This document shows, in pieces, positions 38,901 through 49,795 of a stretch of DNA of 64,000 nt. The notes beneath the pieces are model-generated. The model ran no database searches. It was not told the origin of the DNA and saw only the letters and a list, made by a program, of their open reading frames with translations. The position numbers and the translations under genes were made by a program. Position 1 is the stretch's first letter. Each line of letters opens with the position of its first letter. Source of the stretch: Quillaja saponaria (Eukaryota > Streptophyta > Magnoliopsida > Fabales > Quillajaceae). Location: positions 8,804,001 to 8,868,000 of the forward strand of contig CM055617.1 in assembly GCA_029379385.1 (NCBI GenBank), in the 5' to 3' direction.

Positions 38901-39576
38901 TTCAAGTCCTGTTATAAGTGATTCACTAGTCACAAATAATGTGAGGTGCCATCATGATTCATAGCCAAAAAATGGTTTTTTAGGAGGTCAATATTTTTTT
39001 CCCGAAAGCAAAAATTCTTTTAGTATAGTAATATAGATGACAGAAAAAACCTAAGCAAAGGGGATGTAATGACTAAATCAATCCTCTTCATAAGCCCACA
39101 AGCATGAACATGCTTACGCAAGTTGTCAACCTGCATGAGGGTGAGAGATCATCATACAATCACATGTGAGTAGAGTGATTGTCATTACAAAGAAAAATGA
39201 TCCATGCAAGCTTTATGGATAACTGTATAATAAGCTGCAGATGACATGTGCTTTACCTGCTCCCAGCCTAATGGAGTAAGGTGTGCATCAAAATATTCAG
39301 GATTCATGTATGCTTTGTAGTTCTTCTCTCCATCTACATTGTGAATCCCCTGGGCATGCCTGACCTGGATGTATGGTTTTATAAGAGGACAACACCTTGA
39401 TTTGCAGGCAAAAGCCAAGAAAAAGGGTAATCTTCTATGTCCCCTTCAACCAGATGTAAAGCCTCTTCAAATCCAAATACCAAAAGTACTGACAGAAAAG
39501 TGAATTTGATACTAACCAGGTGAATAGTTTTGCAGCGATGCAGTGGAAACAAACTTGAACCAGCACCGCAATCCAT
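35949..39576 (-). CDS. Phosphoglycerate-mutase-like protein (histidine phosphatase superfamily), 280 aa, nine exons
   Basis: Exons: 39576-39517, 39364-39257, 39130-39051, 38392-38230, 37540-37466, 37290-37202, 36562-36443, 36180-36136, 36051-35949; total 843 nt with all phases consistent. The protein begins MDCGAGSSLFPLHRCKTIHL; the catalytic motif VRHAQGIHNV has the nucleophilic His at residue 23, and IVTHSGF supplies the second His (206). Other landmarks are LTPLGWEQV, VITSPLLRTLQTAVGVF, CREHLGVHPCD and PPGLDLPSDIADEK near the end. Length matches plant PGM-like proteins (about 280). Members are annotated as PGM-like, but whether they are true mutases or phosphatases is uncertain. Intron 5 has a GC donor (ACTG then GCAAGT at 37465). 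A 5' UTR exon near 40992-41130, with a donor before 40991, is likely. Intact. Confidence 0.95.
37273..37328. repeat. 28-bp tandem duplication at the PGM-like exon 6 acceptor
   Basis: Copies 37273-37300 and 37301-37328 differ at one base. On the gene strand each carries TTCAG followed by ATTGAAAGTGATGAGGAT, so the 3' splice site plus the first 18 coding bases of exon 6 are doubled. Use of the upstream site would add 28 nt and shift the frame. Confidence 0.9.
37928..38032 (+). mobile_element. 5'-truncated Au-type SINE with perfect 14-bp target-site duplication
   Basis: GTTGCACCCAATTT occurs at 37928-37941 and 38019-38032. The 77 bp between contain ATTCATATAGCCGACCCCAA, then TTTGGAATTTAAGGC and TTAGTTGAGTTGA, which match my memory of the Au SINE 3' end. 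The duplication is the mark of retroposition. It lies in intron 4 of the PGM-like gene, antisense to that gene. Confidence 0.8.
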
Positions 39577-41327
39577 ATTATCAGCTGAACCTAATGAACA
39601 TTAGGTTTCACAAAAGGGAAAGAACGCAAAATTTAAAGTAACAATGAAGACAGCGTTAGGTTCATCTTAGAATTTGGTTTATATATTGATATATCAAAAT
39701 CAAAATATGTTTCTGATTCAAGAACTCATTCATAAAAAATTCGAAGAAGAAAAATGAACATATGCCTACAGCCATGAGAGGAATCCTTACTCAAGTGGCA
39801 GACAATGTTATAAACTACATATGAGAGTGGACCCCAACTAGTTTGGGATTTAAAGGTTAGTTGAGTTGAGTAGAGTCCTCTTTCTCAACACTAAAGCTTT
39901 TGTGTTTGTTAACTTGTATATATAAGAGCCATTCTTCCTAGACATAATGTGAGGTTTATGACTGGCAAATATGATGTACAAATTTCGGAATTCCTAGTCG
40001 GCTTTAACCACTCAGAAAAGGCAAAAACGAAACTAATGAAGTATTCTCAAAACATGTTCTGCCATGACCCCACTCAGTGACTCAACATATTGGCTTGAAA
40101 TGTCATAACAATCAACAACATATTAGATCATCAACCATTCCAGATACCATAAGAAGTGATACTAAAATACAGTATAAGTAGTTCTTCTGCATCACACTTT
40201 AGAAAGTGCAGACTTAAACACATATGTCCTAATAGTCGAATATAATATTGTCAATTGAATCATGTAAACATGTATCTCATTATGAGGCTAAAAACCAACC
40301 ACCATAAAATTTCAGAAACAAGTCTTCACATAAATTTTCATTTAAATGACTTCCAATTTGCCAACAAAAACAAGTTTCACTGAAGTTTGATACCTTCAAG
40401 TTTTTATCTTTGTGATTGATATATTGAAATCTCAATCAAGCACCTATATACTAATACTATAGTAACAGCTCCCCTCCAGAAAAAAAATCCCATACCTTTC
40501 CCACAGTAAGAGAATAGAACATCCAACTCAGTTAAAAGATACATGCCATCATTTCCCAGTCACCACCAACCTAAAACAACAACTCAGGATGAAAAAAACA
40601 AGAAGAAGAAAATTAGTGCCAATGAGTCTATATACCAACTTTCTGTCCTCTTCTGAGTTCACCCATTATTCACAAGTAGCAAATACTAACCAACACTCCC
40701 TTTTCACATCAAAACAATATTCCCTCTCCACGATACAAAAAGATATTGGGAAAAAGAATCATTTTATACACATGAAAATTGACACTGATTACAACCCCAA
40801 CGCACCATCAAGTCATTAGCAGGTATAAAAATCAAACATTTACAACAAACGAATCAACTACAGAACCATACTGATTCTAACATAGTTTCTACTTTCTCAC
40901 TTCACAAAACTTGCCACCCTCTTAACCTAAGATAAGAATTATATCAATTATCATGTGAATGTGAATGTAACTTGGGGTACGAGGATGTACCGTAGAGAGA
41001 GAGGGACGAAAACCAGACAGCACCGGACCTCAAAGAAGAAGATCGGACAGGAATGAGGGAAATGTTGGGATATTGACTGTGACGGGTGGTGGCGAGCGCA
41101 CTTATGGTCATGGTTCTCTACTCCGCCTTTTTGTCCCACTAGTTTTGTCGGATTTCGGTTTTGATTTATTTTAATTTTTCATATTTTACATTTTTTATGC
41201 ATCAGTACGGCCTAAGGACTGTTTGGTCAATCATCAAAGAAGGGCTGGAATTACCTTCGTGAAAACGTAAAATTACTTTAACACCCAATCTTGCTTCTCT
41301 CTATGGCATTGTAGACAATGTTCAGCG
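39577..41327. other. PGM-like 5' leader/intron and shared upstream region with the TBL-like locus
   Basis: From 39577 to about 40990 lies a probable 5' UTR intron of the PGM-like gene (acceptor just upstream of the ATG, donor near 40990), with a SINE fragment inside. 40992-41130 is a probable 5' UTR exon. About 200 bp then separate it from the TBL-like ATG at 41328, so the two divergent loci share a short promoter region. Confidence 0.5.
39808..39875 (+). mobile_element. Second Au-type SINE 3' fragment
   Basis: GGACCCCAACTAGTTTGGGA, then TTTAAAGGTTAGTTGAGTTGAG, is the same family end as at 37942-38018. No clear target duplication is visible. It lies in the 5' UTR intron of the PGM-like gene. 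Confidence 0.7.
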
Positions 41328-44300
41328 ATGCCTCCGCAGCTACTGTCACCCCTCTTTCCATCGCTCATCTTACTAAACCTTTTACTCCTCTACCTCTATT
41401 CTCCCGCCATTCCTTTTCTCAAGCCCTCTCTGCCAACATCACTATTACAAACCATTTCCAATTCGCGCTCTTGTAATTTCTTTAGAGGACATTGGGTCTT
41501 AGATCCCAAGCAAAAACCTTTGTACGATGAGACGTGCCCGTTTCATTGAAATGCCTGGAACTGCTTGAGAAATAAGTGGGACATTATTGGTTTGATCAAT
41601 TCTTGGAAATGGGTGCCTCAAAGTTGTGATATGCCACGGATCAACCCGTTTCAGTTTTTAAGTCTGATGAGGAATAAGAATATTGGGTTTGTTGGCGATT
41701 CCTTGAATGAGAATTTTTTGGTGTCGTTTCTTTGTATTCTGAGAGTTGCTGATGAGGGTGCAAAGAAGTGGAAGGAGAAGAAGGGAGCTTGGAGGGAGCT
41801 TATTTTCCTAAATTCAATGTCACTGTCGCTTCACCATCGGGCAGTTTTGCTAGCCAAATACGAGTAAAACTTTCAAGTTTTTACGATTTTTTTTTCTTCA
41901 ACAATTTCTATTGTTTTTGAGTAATGTACAATAGTTCATTCTGTGCATTGCTTTCTCGTTTAATTTAGAATAGCTGAAATATTTCGGTTGTTCAATCATA
42001 ACACTCATGATTCACCTAGAGGGGCCTCAATATGCTATTTATTGCTGTACTAAGTGAAACCACTAAAGCCCATTTTAGAATTCATTGATAGAGTTAAGCA
42101 TCTAACCAAGTTTATGCATAAAGAATAATATGATGATTGAGGTTTTAGTCAAATGCTGGAACTTGAAGCTTATTGTATTGGGACCACAATCAAGGCGAGC
42201 TTGCATTGGTTTGTAGTAAGTATTATACGATTGGGGCCTGCAGAGACTAGAACTGACCACATGTCTTATATTATGGTGACATCTGATCTTTGGGGACTCT
42301 GCACTACTGATGCATTAAGGAGGTTGGAGCTTGAAAATTGCACCAGCTGATATGTTTAGCAACTTAAGTCTTTAAATCTGTAGGCTGAAGAATGCTGCAG
42401 TAAGGAGGTGTAGTTTACTGTTTTGCATGAGAGGCTGTTCTAACATTCCTATTTTCTTTACCCTAGCAAGCTTTGCTTGTTGTATAGCCCGCTTAAACAC
42501 TTCTTGGGAAGGGCAGCCCTTTCACACGACTCCTTTGTGAAGATGTTAGCAGCCCCGGATGGGTTTAACAAACATGACTTAATTAGCTTGTGTGTATCGT
42601 TCTGCTGTTGTATATGTTATTTACATGCATTTAAATAATAATATGTGACTCAACCAATAGTCAAATATTACTTGTTAGATTTTCAAGAATGCATACTCAA
42701 CATTAACCCGTACAAATATTGATCTGTCTCTTTTCTAAATTCACTAGTGTGGTTTTATATACTCAAAAGAATTTCCAAATTAAGTTAAATGATAATATTG
42801 TAATAGTTAAATCAAACTGATTATGAGGTGTCATTAAAGTTGGTGATAAGCTAGATGTATAGGCCTATTTTTCCAGTAAAGTTGTTATATGTTAATCAAT
42901 TAATCTATATTCTAGTTGATATGATGAAATTGAGGTTATGGATGTTAGTGTTATTAAGTTCTTTCCTTTTCTACTGAGATTTCAAATTTTTGGAATTGTC
43001 GACTTGCAGTAATATGCATATTCAAAATCATAAACGCAAGCTATTTCTATAGATATTGCACCCTTCTGCCAGAGTGCAGCACAGTAAATATTTATCCAGA
43101 ATTGTTATAAAAGTAAGGTACTCCAAAAATGTTGAAATAACTGACAACATTTAGACTCACAGCAATCTGATTTTCTTTCTTCGAACTATCTTCTTTCCTG
43201 AGTTGGTCAGCTATGTTTATTTAGGTTGTTTAATAGCTTTTACAAAAAGGCTTTCTCATACTGAAGTAACTCTTTGATTTCTGTATATAGAAAATCTATT
43301 CAACTCCCTAAATGTTAGATAGAGCCTAACAAGGGTGCATTCATAAGCGAAAAAAATGACAAAAAAAAATCTGTGTTCGAAAGCAACTTATCTTGGAAAC
43401 TAATTATACTACTTCTTCTCAAACATATGTGTTCTTTGATTTTGGTGATCCCTCTGATAAATCATCTAGTTCTTGCACTAGGCTTTGTAACGTCTACAAT
43501 TGTATGTCACCTTTTTTCCATGTAATGATGAAAAAGGAGCTGCAAGTTTAGGTTTATGTATGTTTTCTAAAATAGAGGCTTACTGATTGTGCTTGACAAT
43601 GTGGATTATGAATTTCTGTTTCTTGCTATGTCATTCTTTTGGCTTATTCTTAATCTTTGTTCTAAGAGGGTCCTTTTGGAGGTTTAATGATTTTCCTAAA
43701 CTGACCTTATCTTAGTTCTTGCTCTGTGTCATTGAGTTGCACTTTTGTCTGAATTTTGAAAAGCAACCTTACATGCGCATTACTGATTAGATAAAGGCGG
43801 CAGTCTAAAGAACTTGAACATGATCGTGATGGATTGAAAGGAAGATATCGAGTAGATGTTGATGTTCCTGCAGTCGAGTGGACCAACATCTGTGGCTTTT
43901 ACAATGTTCTTGTTTTTAATACCGGCCACTGGTAATCCTTTTTTCCTTTTGCTGATCTATGAAAATTGTTTGGTGGGGACTATTAACGCTTTGGCTTCAC
44001 ACCTGCATAAATATAAAGCTCTGGAGCAATGATAAATGAAAAAAGGAAAAGGAAGTAAATCAGAAAGATATTACCCAGTGATGACATTTACTTATGCTTC
44101 TGTTCTTAAGTCATTTTTAGGACACTGCAGCTTAATCCTTGGCACCTATTGAGATGGACTGAATCCTCTGTAAAAGTCCCAGCTTCTGAAAAAGATTTTG
44201 AAAAGAAAGAAAGAAAGAAAGAAATATATCGGTTACTTACTAAATTTTGTCTTGGATAGGTGGGGCTATGACAAATTCCCAGAAGAGACTCCTTTTGTAT

Positions 44301-45099
44301 TTTATCGGGAAGGATGACCAATAGTTCCTCCCCTCGGGATGTTGGATGGGCTTAAAGTTGTTCTTAAGAATATGAGCTCCATCATACAAAATGAAGTTCT
44401 GAGAAAGACACTCAAGTTCTGGCATTCACAATCACCAAGGCACTTTTATGGTGGTGAGTGGAATCAAAATGGTATTTGTTTGTTTGATAAGCCCCTCGAG
44501 AGATCTGAGGTATAGACATTTACCACTCCTCTTCTTAGTTTTGTCTCCTAAGCACATTTGTTAATTTTGCTTCCTGGCGGTATCTATTTTTATCACCAAG
44601 ACAGATATGTCTTACTCCTAGCTTGAATTGTAAAGTTCTTAATAACTTTAGACTTTTGCTTTTTTTCTTCTCTGTTAAAAGTGTTATTGCATTGTGCTCT
44701 CTTGCTTTAGCTAAGAGGATTAGATACTGATACCTAGACAGCTTGACTCATAGTTTGTACCCAGCAACAACGGCATGAACAAGGAAGCAAGAGGATTAGA
44801 TACTGATACCTAGACAGCTTGACTCATAGTTTGTACCCAGCAACAACGGCATGAACAAGGAAGCAAGACGGCTGAATCTCCTGATTGAAGTGGCATTGCA
44901 AGGCACAGAGATTCAATTACTTGATCTAACTCATTTGAGTGAATTTTGCGCCGATGCTCATCCGGCAATCTGGTTGGGGAAGAAGGATGCAGTAGCAATC
45001 TGGGGTGAGGATTGCATGCATTGGTGTATGCCCCGTGTCCCTGATACATGGGTGGATAACTTCTCAGAATTGATCCGTAATAGCTTGGAGAGAGGGTAA
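41328..45099 (+). pseudogene. TBL12/13-like (trichome birefringence-like, PC-esterase fold) polysaccharide O-acetyltransferase, disabled
   Basis: Intact TBLs are Golgi type II membrane enzymes that O-acetylate wall polysaccharides. Exons: 41328-41863, 43797-43931, 44260-44509, 44818-45099. The start MPPQLLSPLFPSLILL... gives a signal anchor. The TBL domain starts with HWVLDPKQKPLYDETCPF; the GDS motif is in NIGFVGDSLNENF, and the DxxH motif in EDCMHWCMPRVPDTW, near the end. Lesions: TGA at 41547-41549 where an Arg/Asn region is expected; a -1 (about 41795) and +1 (about 41831) pair that scrambles GAYFPKFNVTV; TGA at 44315-44317; TAG at 44827-44829 replacing a Trp. A 76-bp tandem duplication spans the exon 4 acceptor. 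Splice sites are otherwise good. With three stops it cannot give a full enzyme. Subfamily (12 versus 13) is from memory. Confidence 0.9.
44713..44868. repeat. 76-bp tandem duplication over the TBL-like exon 4 acceptor
   Basis: The sequence repeats exactly with period 76 over 44713-44868 (about two copies). Each copy contains CTAGACAG (acceptor) and the first coding bases of exon 4, giving acceptors at 44741 and 44817. Perfect identity suggests a young event, or a collapse/expansion artefact. Confidence 0.92.
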
Positions 45100-47066
45100 T
45101 GGTCCTCATGGATCATGAGAAATGGAAGTTATCACCTTCAACCTTCAACCTTCAATTTTCAGATGTTTTTAGAAGATTCCATGGAACTTGAGGGCTTGCT
45201 TGGTGTGCACAGGGGGGTACCAAGATATGAGAACCTCATAGACGAAGGTAAAACGCACATCACAGTCACAACTCTGATGTGAGATATTATGCCATGAGAA
45301 TCTTATTGATGGAAAGAGCTTGCTGCACCAAGGAAGATGATGCAATCAGGGTATAGTAACAATACAAGATAACATTGTCTATTCACTCTTTTCTTTTCTT
45401 TTTGCAATTAGTAAGGGGTTCTGGAACTTGAGAGGCCAACTGTTTGATCAAATAGTTGCCTTCCATATCCTTCATATACTAGAGGCTTAACATGTCAATG
45501 CTCATAACAGATTTTTCATTCAGATATTATTGAGTTCAAGTTTCTGACAAAAAATGAGATATTTCTGCAGATATTTTGCTTGTATTTATGCATATTATTA
45601 GAATCCATGCTGTTTCATTCTCCAGTATCATTAATCCACCATTGTTGGCAATTGTTGCACTCCATTCATTGGAATGTCTGTTGTATTTATTTTACATGCA
45701 ACAAATGAACATCTGGCCGAAAATGAAAAAGGAAAAAAAAATGAACCTATTGCTGAATGCATGGATAACTTTTGAAGTGGAGAAGAAAATAGCAGAAGCC
45801 TAAGCACGATCCGGACGCAACACCTCCTCTCTCCAAGGAGCAAGAATTATCTTACATTTCTTTACATTTAATCTATTTTCTTAAAATTTACTTAAACTAT
45901 TAACAATGTAATCTTAAATGATCAGGCTAATAAACATAAAATTACATTAGGCAACAAATAAACAAATCAAGAAATTATCTTCAATCTTCTTTTTTGTTTA
46001 TATTTCCTCAACCCAACAATCATGTTTTATTTTAAAATTAGATTAGAATACTTCTGTTTAGTTAGATTTGGTAATAATTAGTGGTGTTTTTTTTTTTTTT
46101 ATGTTTTCTATTTGTTTGTTGAACAATAAACACTGTGTATTCAATACAATTAATTATTAATATTTTTGATAAACTGATTGCTAGGTTAATAAAATATAAA
46201 TAGAAAAATTGGGTTGAAAGCAAATTTAATTTTCTTGGGTTTGATTTAATTCAAGAAACAATGAATTAAATAGAAAAAATTGAGTAATAAGATAATTATT
46301 GCAACTACTGGGTGAGTTGATAACACAAAAAATACTGCATGTGAGCAAAATAATTTTGACTTGTAGCACATTTGGGCAAAGTGACATTTAAAAAACTAAA
46401 TTTCTATTTTTACCAACTTTAACTTTTTACTAAACTAGTCTTATCAAGAGTGTGTTCAAAGATTTTTTATTTTATTTTATTTTTTACATATTGTAGGTAA
46501 CTACTTGTTTTTATTAGAAAATAATTATTTGTAGAAATTATTGTGAGTGAATAAATTTTTAATTGTTAAACTATTTTATTTTAGTGTGGATAGACATGGA
46601 ATTATTTATTTTAAATTTTTTTTATTGATGAAAAATTATGTGTAGAGAATTTTAAAATTAGTTTTTCTTTTTCAAATAGACTAAACTGACAAGAATACTA
46701 TGCAACTTAACATAGTTAAAAAAAAAAAAAAAGTTAAATCCAAATGACACCTTATTCTAACTTTTAGAATTAAAAATAATAGTATAAATAAATATTCGTA
46801 TATTTTGTAGATTTGTTTCAATATTACTCCCTGTTAATTGTCTATTTACAGAAAAATACCTTTTTTTTTCAATAAAATTATGATTTATGAATGTTGCAAG
46901 TGATAACATACAAGGGTGTTAATCTATTTTATCCGTAAAAATCATCAAGAAAAACTAGTAACAAATAAGAGCTAAAAATGTTCTGAATCTCCTCTCTCTC
47001 TCTCTTTGGTTCGGTCTTATTGTTCCAGGCCTCAACCTCTCCAAGATTCTCACTTTACACCTTCCA
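45100..47066. other. Intergenic: TBL-like 3' end, AT-rich DNA, promoter of the next gene
   Basis: 45100-45400 resembles 3' UTR (repeated ACCTTCA units at 45137-45157). 45850-46900 is AT-rich with no frame. A (CT) run at 46991-47005 lies 62 bp before the ATG at 47067, a common plant leader feature. Confidence 0.55.
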
Positions 47067-47558
47067 ATGGCTCTAAGGATTCTAGATGTTTCTACAAAAA
47101 TCCCACCACTGCCCCCAAAATCCCTAGCCCATCCTTTTCCTTCCATAATTCCTTTCAGCTACAAACTTCAAACCCGAATCTCATGCACCAATAGCGTCAG
47201 TGACTCACAGCTTGCATCAGAGTTGGCAATGAAGGTGGCTAAAATCAACACCCAGTTGCTGCAAAGGGAGGAAGCCATGGAAAAGAGCAAAGAACTCCTC
47301 TTCACGGAACTTTGCCACTACCTTGCATTGAAATCAGAGGAGGTGAAGAAGAAATGGAGGAAGATGGATGAAGATGAGAAATGGGTTCTGGTTAAAGGGT
47401 TTGTTACAGAGTGGGATACCAATTTTCATCCATTGTCTGCAAGGTCTGCTAAAGAAATGGTGGAGGAATATGTACGAGAAGAGAATTCATCTGCAAAATC
47501 TTCTTCTATATTGTTCCCTGGGCTGCAGAAGATAACGGGATTTTCCCAGAACAAGTGA
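47067..47558 (+). CDS. Small conserved plant protein, probably plastid-targeted, 163 aa, single exon
   Basis: Family not recognised with certainty; its place between the TBL-like and spinster genes resembles an uncharacterised Arabidopsis gene in the same order (from memory). The frame from ATG 47067 is clean. Residues 1-45 are rich in Ser, Pro, Lys and hydroxylated residues with few acids (MALRILDVSTKIPPLPPKSL), like a plastid transit peptide. Residues 48-145 are mostly charged helix (LLQREEAMEKSKELLFTELC, EEVKKKWRKMDEDEKWVLVK) with no membrane segment or catalytic motif. The region upstream of 47067 has no in-frame ATG nearby. Likely a soluble helical stromal protein; function unknown. Confidence 0.8.
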   Translation: MALRILDVSTKIPPLPPKSLAHPFPSIIPFSYKLQTRISCTNSVSDSQLASELAMKVAKINTQLLQREEAMEKSKELLFTELCHYLALKSEEVKKKWRKMDEDEKWVLVKGFVTEWDTNFHPLSARSAKEMVEEYVREENSSAKSSSILFPGLQKITGFSQNK

Positions 47559-48637
47559 CGAACAAAATAGAAAGAAAAAGGGAATCTTTTTTTTACTATT
47601 AATGGGGGCTCAGTCAATTTAAATTTCCATGTATAACATGATTATTTTCATTTTGATTTATTTCTTCAATAAATTCTCTTCTGGGGCTGAAATTTTCAGG
47701 TTTTATAATTTATAATTATCAATGAATAGTATGGCCAGTTTGTCAGTTTCAAAGCAAATTTTTATCATGACAGAAGAATGGACAAGATAATAGGAAAACC
47801 TGAAGCAACCCTGGCAGCAACTTCCTTCCCCCTTGACATCACTTCTTTTTTTTTTCTTTTTTTCTTTTTTTTTCCGAAAGGCTTGACATCATTTTCTTAA
47901 TCATATTTCCAACTGATTGTGCTCTTTCGACTAACTGGATATGGCATCAGCATGTACAACCCAGCCATGGCTGAGTGGAGAGCCAATATAAAGGAATATA
48001 TCTGATTCTTACTTGCAAATTGAAAACCTCAAGTCTCTTATTAGTAAAATACAGAAAACCAGAATATCTGGATCCACATGACATTTTCACTTTATATATG
48101 CATAGACAAGAACTTTGAAAATGATCTCATTTTGATATTTATGAACATGAACACATATATCAGGCAGGAAGGCACTGCTCCTTGTATAGTTCTGCCTCTT
48201 GAAATTGTGTACTTAAGGAAATTGATCCTGACCATTGTGCTTAAATTCAATAAATCGTCATAAACCTCCCACCACTTCGTGCACATTGCACAAAAAAACA
48301 TAAGAAACATAAGGAAGTGCCACTGTTTGGGCTCTATACTACACTTGACACAAGGACATGAGATCTGAAATTAGGCAGGAAGGCACTTGCGTCATTGGAT
48401 ACACATAACCAATTCAGTAAAACGGGAAAACATTGAGATCACTTATTTGGGTATAAATAGGTTGTTTAGATATTTATTAAAAGTAATTGGTCTTAAATAT
48501 GTAAAACATGAATCAGAAAGAATTCTTATATACAGAATAGAACCCATGGATGAATCCAGATTCCACCTGGACACCCACCATAACCACCACGGTATTTTGC
48601 ACATAAGAAACCCAAGAGAGAGACTCGTGAACTCATA
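47559..48637. other. Convergent intergenic region
   Basis: Holds the 3' UTR of the 47067 gene (poly-A-like AATAAA near 47668) and, from the other side, the 3' UTR of the RMND5-like gene. A T/C-rich run is at 47846-47875. No coding frame. Confidence 0.5.
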
Positions 48638-49795
48638 TCAGAAATACAGCCGCCTGCAAAGTAAAACTGTAGCTTCTGCCGGACAATATGGACATTTGAA
48701 TATTCGTGTGCTGCTCTTTGACAACATCATGATTGATTGCTTGCAGAGAACATGTAAACATGGCATCAGCATTGGGGGATTCTCTTCACTCCCTTGGTCC
48801 CTACTCACAGGACAGACAAAAATTGAGTGAAACTGAAACTCCTTTCCCAATTCTACAGGCACTGGCAACTGTTTCATTGCCTGCCACTCCTGCTTCTTTA
48901 CTGCCATCACATTTGCCAGCTTTAAGAGAGTTGGCAACCCTTCAATTCCAGCTGCAACTGCCACACTCAATGGGCTCTCATTGGACTGGCCCAATAGAGT
49001 GCAGAACTGCCTAGTCAGCTCTTCAGTCAACTTCTCCCAATGGATTGGAGAAGTTGACTCAGTATAGGGGCAACTGTCAAACCTTCCCACATATAACAGG
49101 CAGCCCATAATCTTTTGGAACTCATCCTTGTGGAGAGCAGCAAAAGGAGCAAGGTAAATTGTGGCATATCGTAGTGCATCAGCTCGATTCCCATTTTGCA
49201 AAATCTCTATAAACTGCTGATGGTGAAGCTTAAGCTCAAGATCAGAACCACTCTCAACAAGTTTCTCTCTGTAGGCAGAGACCCATTTCAGAGCAGGCTG
49301 AAGGTCCCTGACCCTCATAGCTTCAATTATTTGATGCATTTCCAAAAACTGAGACCTTAGTGCAGTTGCATCTGGTTCTCCAGCCTCATTTATTATGCTA
49401 TCTCCAAGATCAAACAAACCATGGCGGTAAAAATGGCATGCAATGATCTGATTCACAATGTGAGAGTCGAAGTCGACATTTCTGTTTGCCTTGGAAATAT
49501 CAGGAGTTAAGGTTCTCTCAAGGAGTTTTTGGTATTTGCCAAGATTTATGTTCAAATCCTTCTGTGATCCTTCTAGCTGATGGAGTGCATTTACAGAGTT
49601 CAGCTTCAACTTGAGTTCTGTGAGGATGGATTTCTGATCAACAGGAAATAAGGGGTCCTGAACTGACTGGATTTTTACCAAGGTCTGTTCAATTTCTTGC
49701 TCAACTTGGTCAATTACTTCCTGAGACTTGGAAGAAGATAACTTTTGCTGTTTAGTGACCCTATCAAATGTATCTCTGATTGTATTCAGCTCCAT
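48638..49795 (-). CDS. RMND5/GID2-like E3 ubiquitin ligase subunit, 385 aa
   Basis: Catalytic RING partner of the GID/CTLH complex, which ubiquitinates metabolic enzymes and other targets in cytosol and nucleus; in yeast it pairs with Gid9 (MAEA in animals). Uninterrupted frame from ATG 49795-49793. N-terminal coiled coil (residues 20-95), LisH (about 112-144, VNQIIACHFYRHGLFDLGDS), CTLH/CRA (about 150-300), and a divergent RING at the C-terminus: C328, C346, H348, C351, C368, C371, within the family's conserved FVCPVSRDQGSEENPPMLMP. Length is that of plant homologs (about 385-390). The coding region is intronless, while the 5' leader continues to about 51170 through introns (donor just before 51128). 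Intact. Confidence 0.95.
   Translation of the reverse strand: MELNTIRDTFDRVTKQQKLSSSKSQEVIDQVEQEIEQTLVKIQSVQDPLFPVDQKSILTELKLKLNSVNALHQLEGSQKDLNINLGKYQKLLERTLTPDISKANRNVDFDSHIVNQIIACHFYRHGLFDLGDSIINEAGEPDATALRSQFLEMHQIIEAMRVRDLQPALKWVSAYREKLVESGSDLELKLHHQQFIEILQNGNRADALRYATIYLAPFAALHKDEFQKIMGCLLYVGRFDSCPYTESTSPIHWEKLTEELTRQFCTLLGQSNESPLSVAVAAGIEGLPTLLKLANVMAVKKQEWQAMKQLPVPVELGKEFQFHSIFVCPVSRDQGSEENPPMLMPCLHVLCKQSIMMLSKSSTRIFKCPYCPAEATVLLCRRLYF

Noticed and set aside
39185..39418. 77-codon minus-strand ORF starting MAFACKS
   Set aside because: Its first 18 codons are intron; only RHAQG to GWEQ is exon 2 of the PGM-like gene.
40951..41139. 62-codon minus-strand ORF
   Set aside because: Falls in the probable 5' UTR exon of the PGM-like gene.
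48387..48830. 147-codon plus-strand ORF
   Set aside because: Overlaps the 3' end of the intact RMND5-like gene on the opposite strand and has no recognisable domain.
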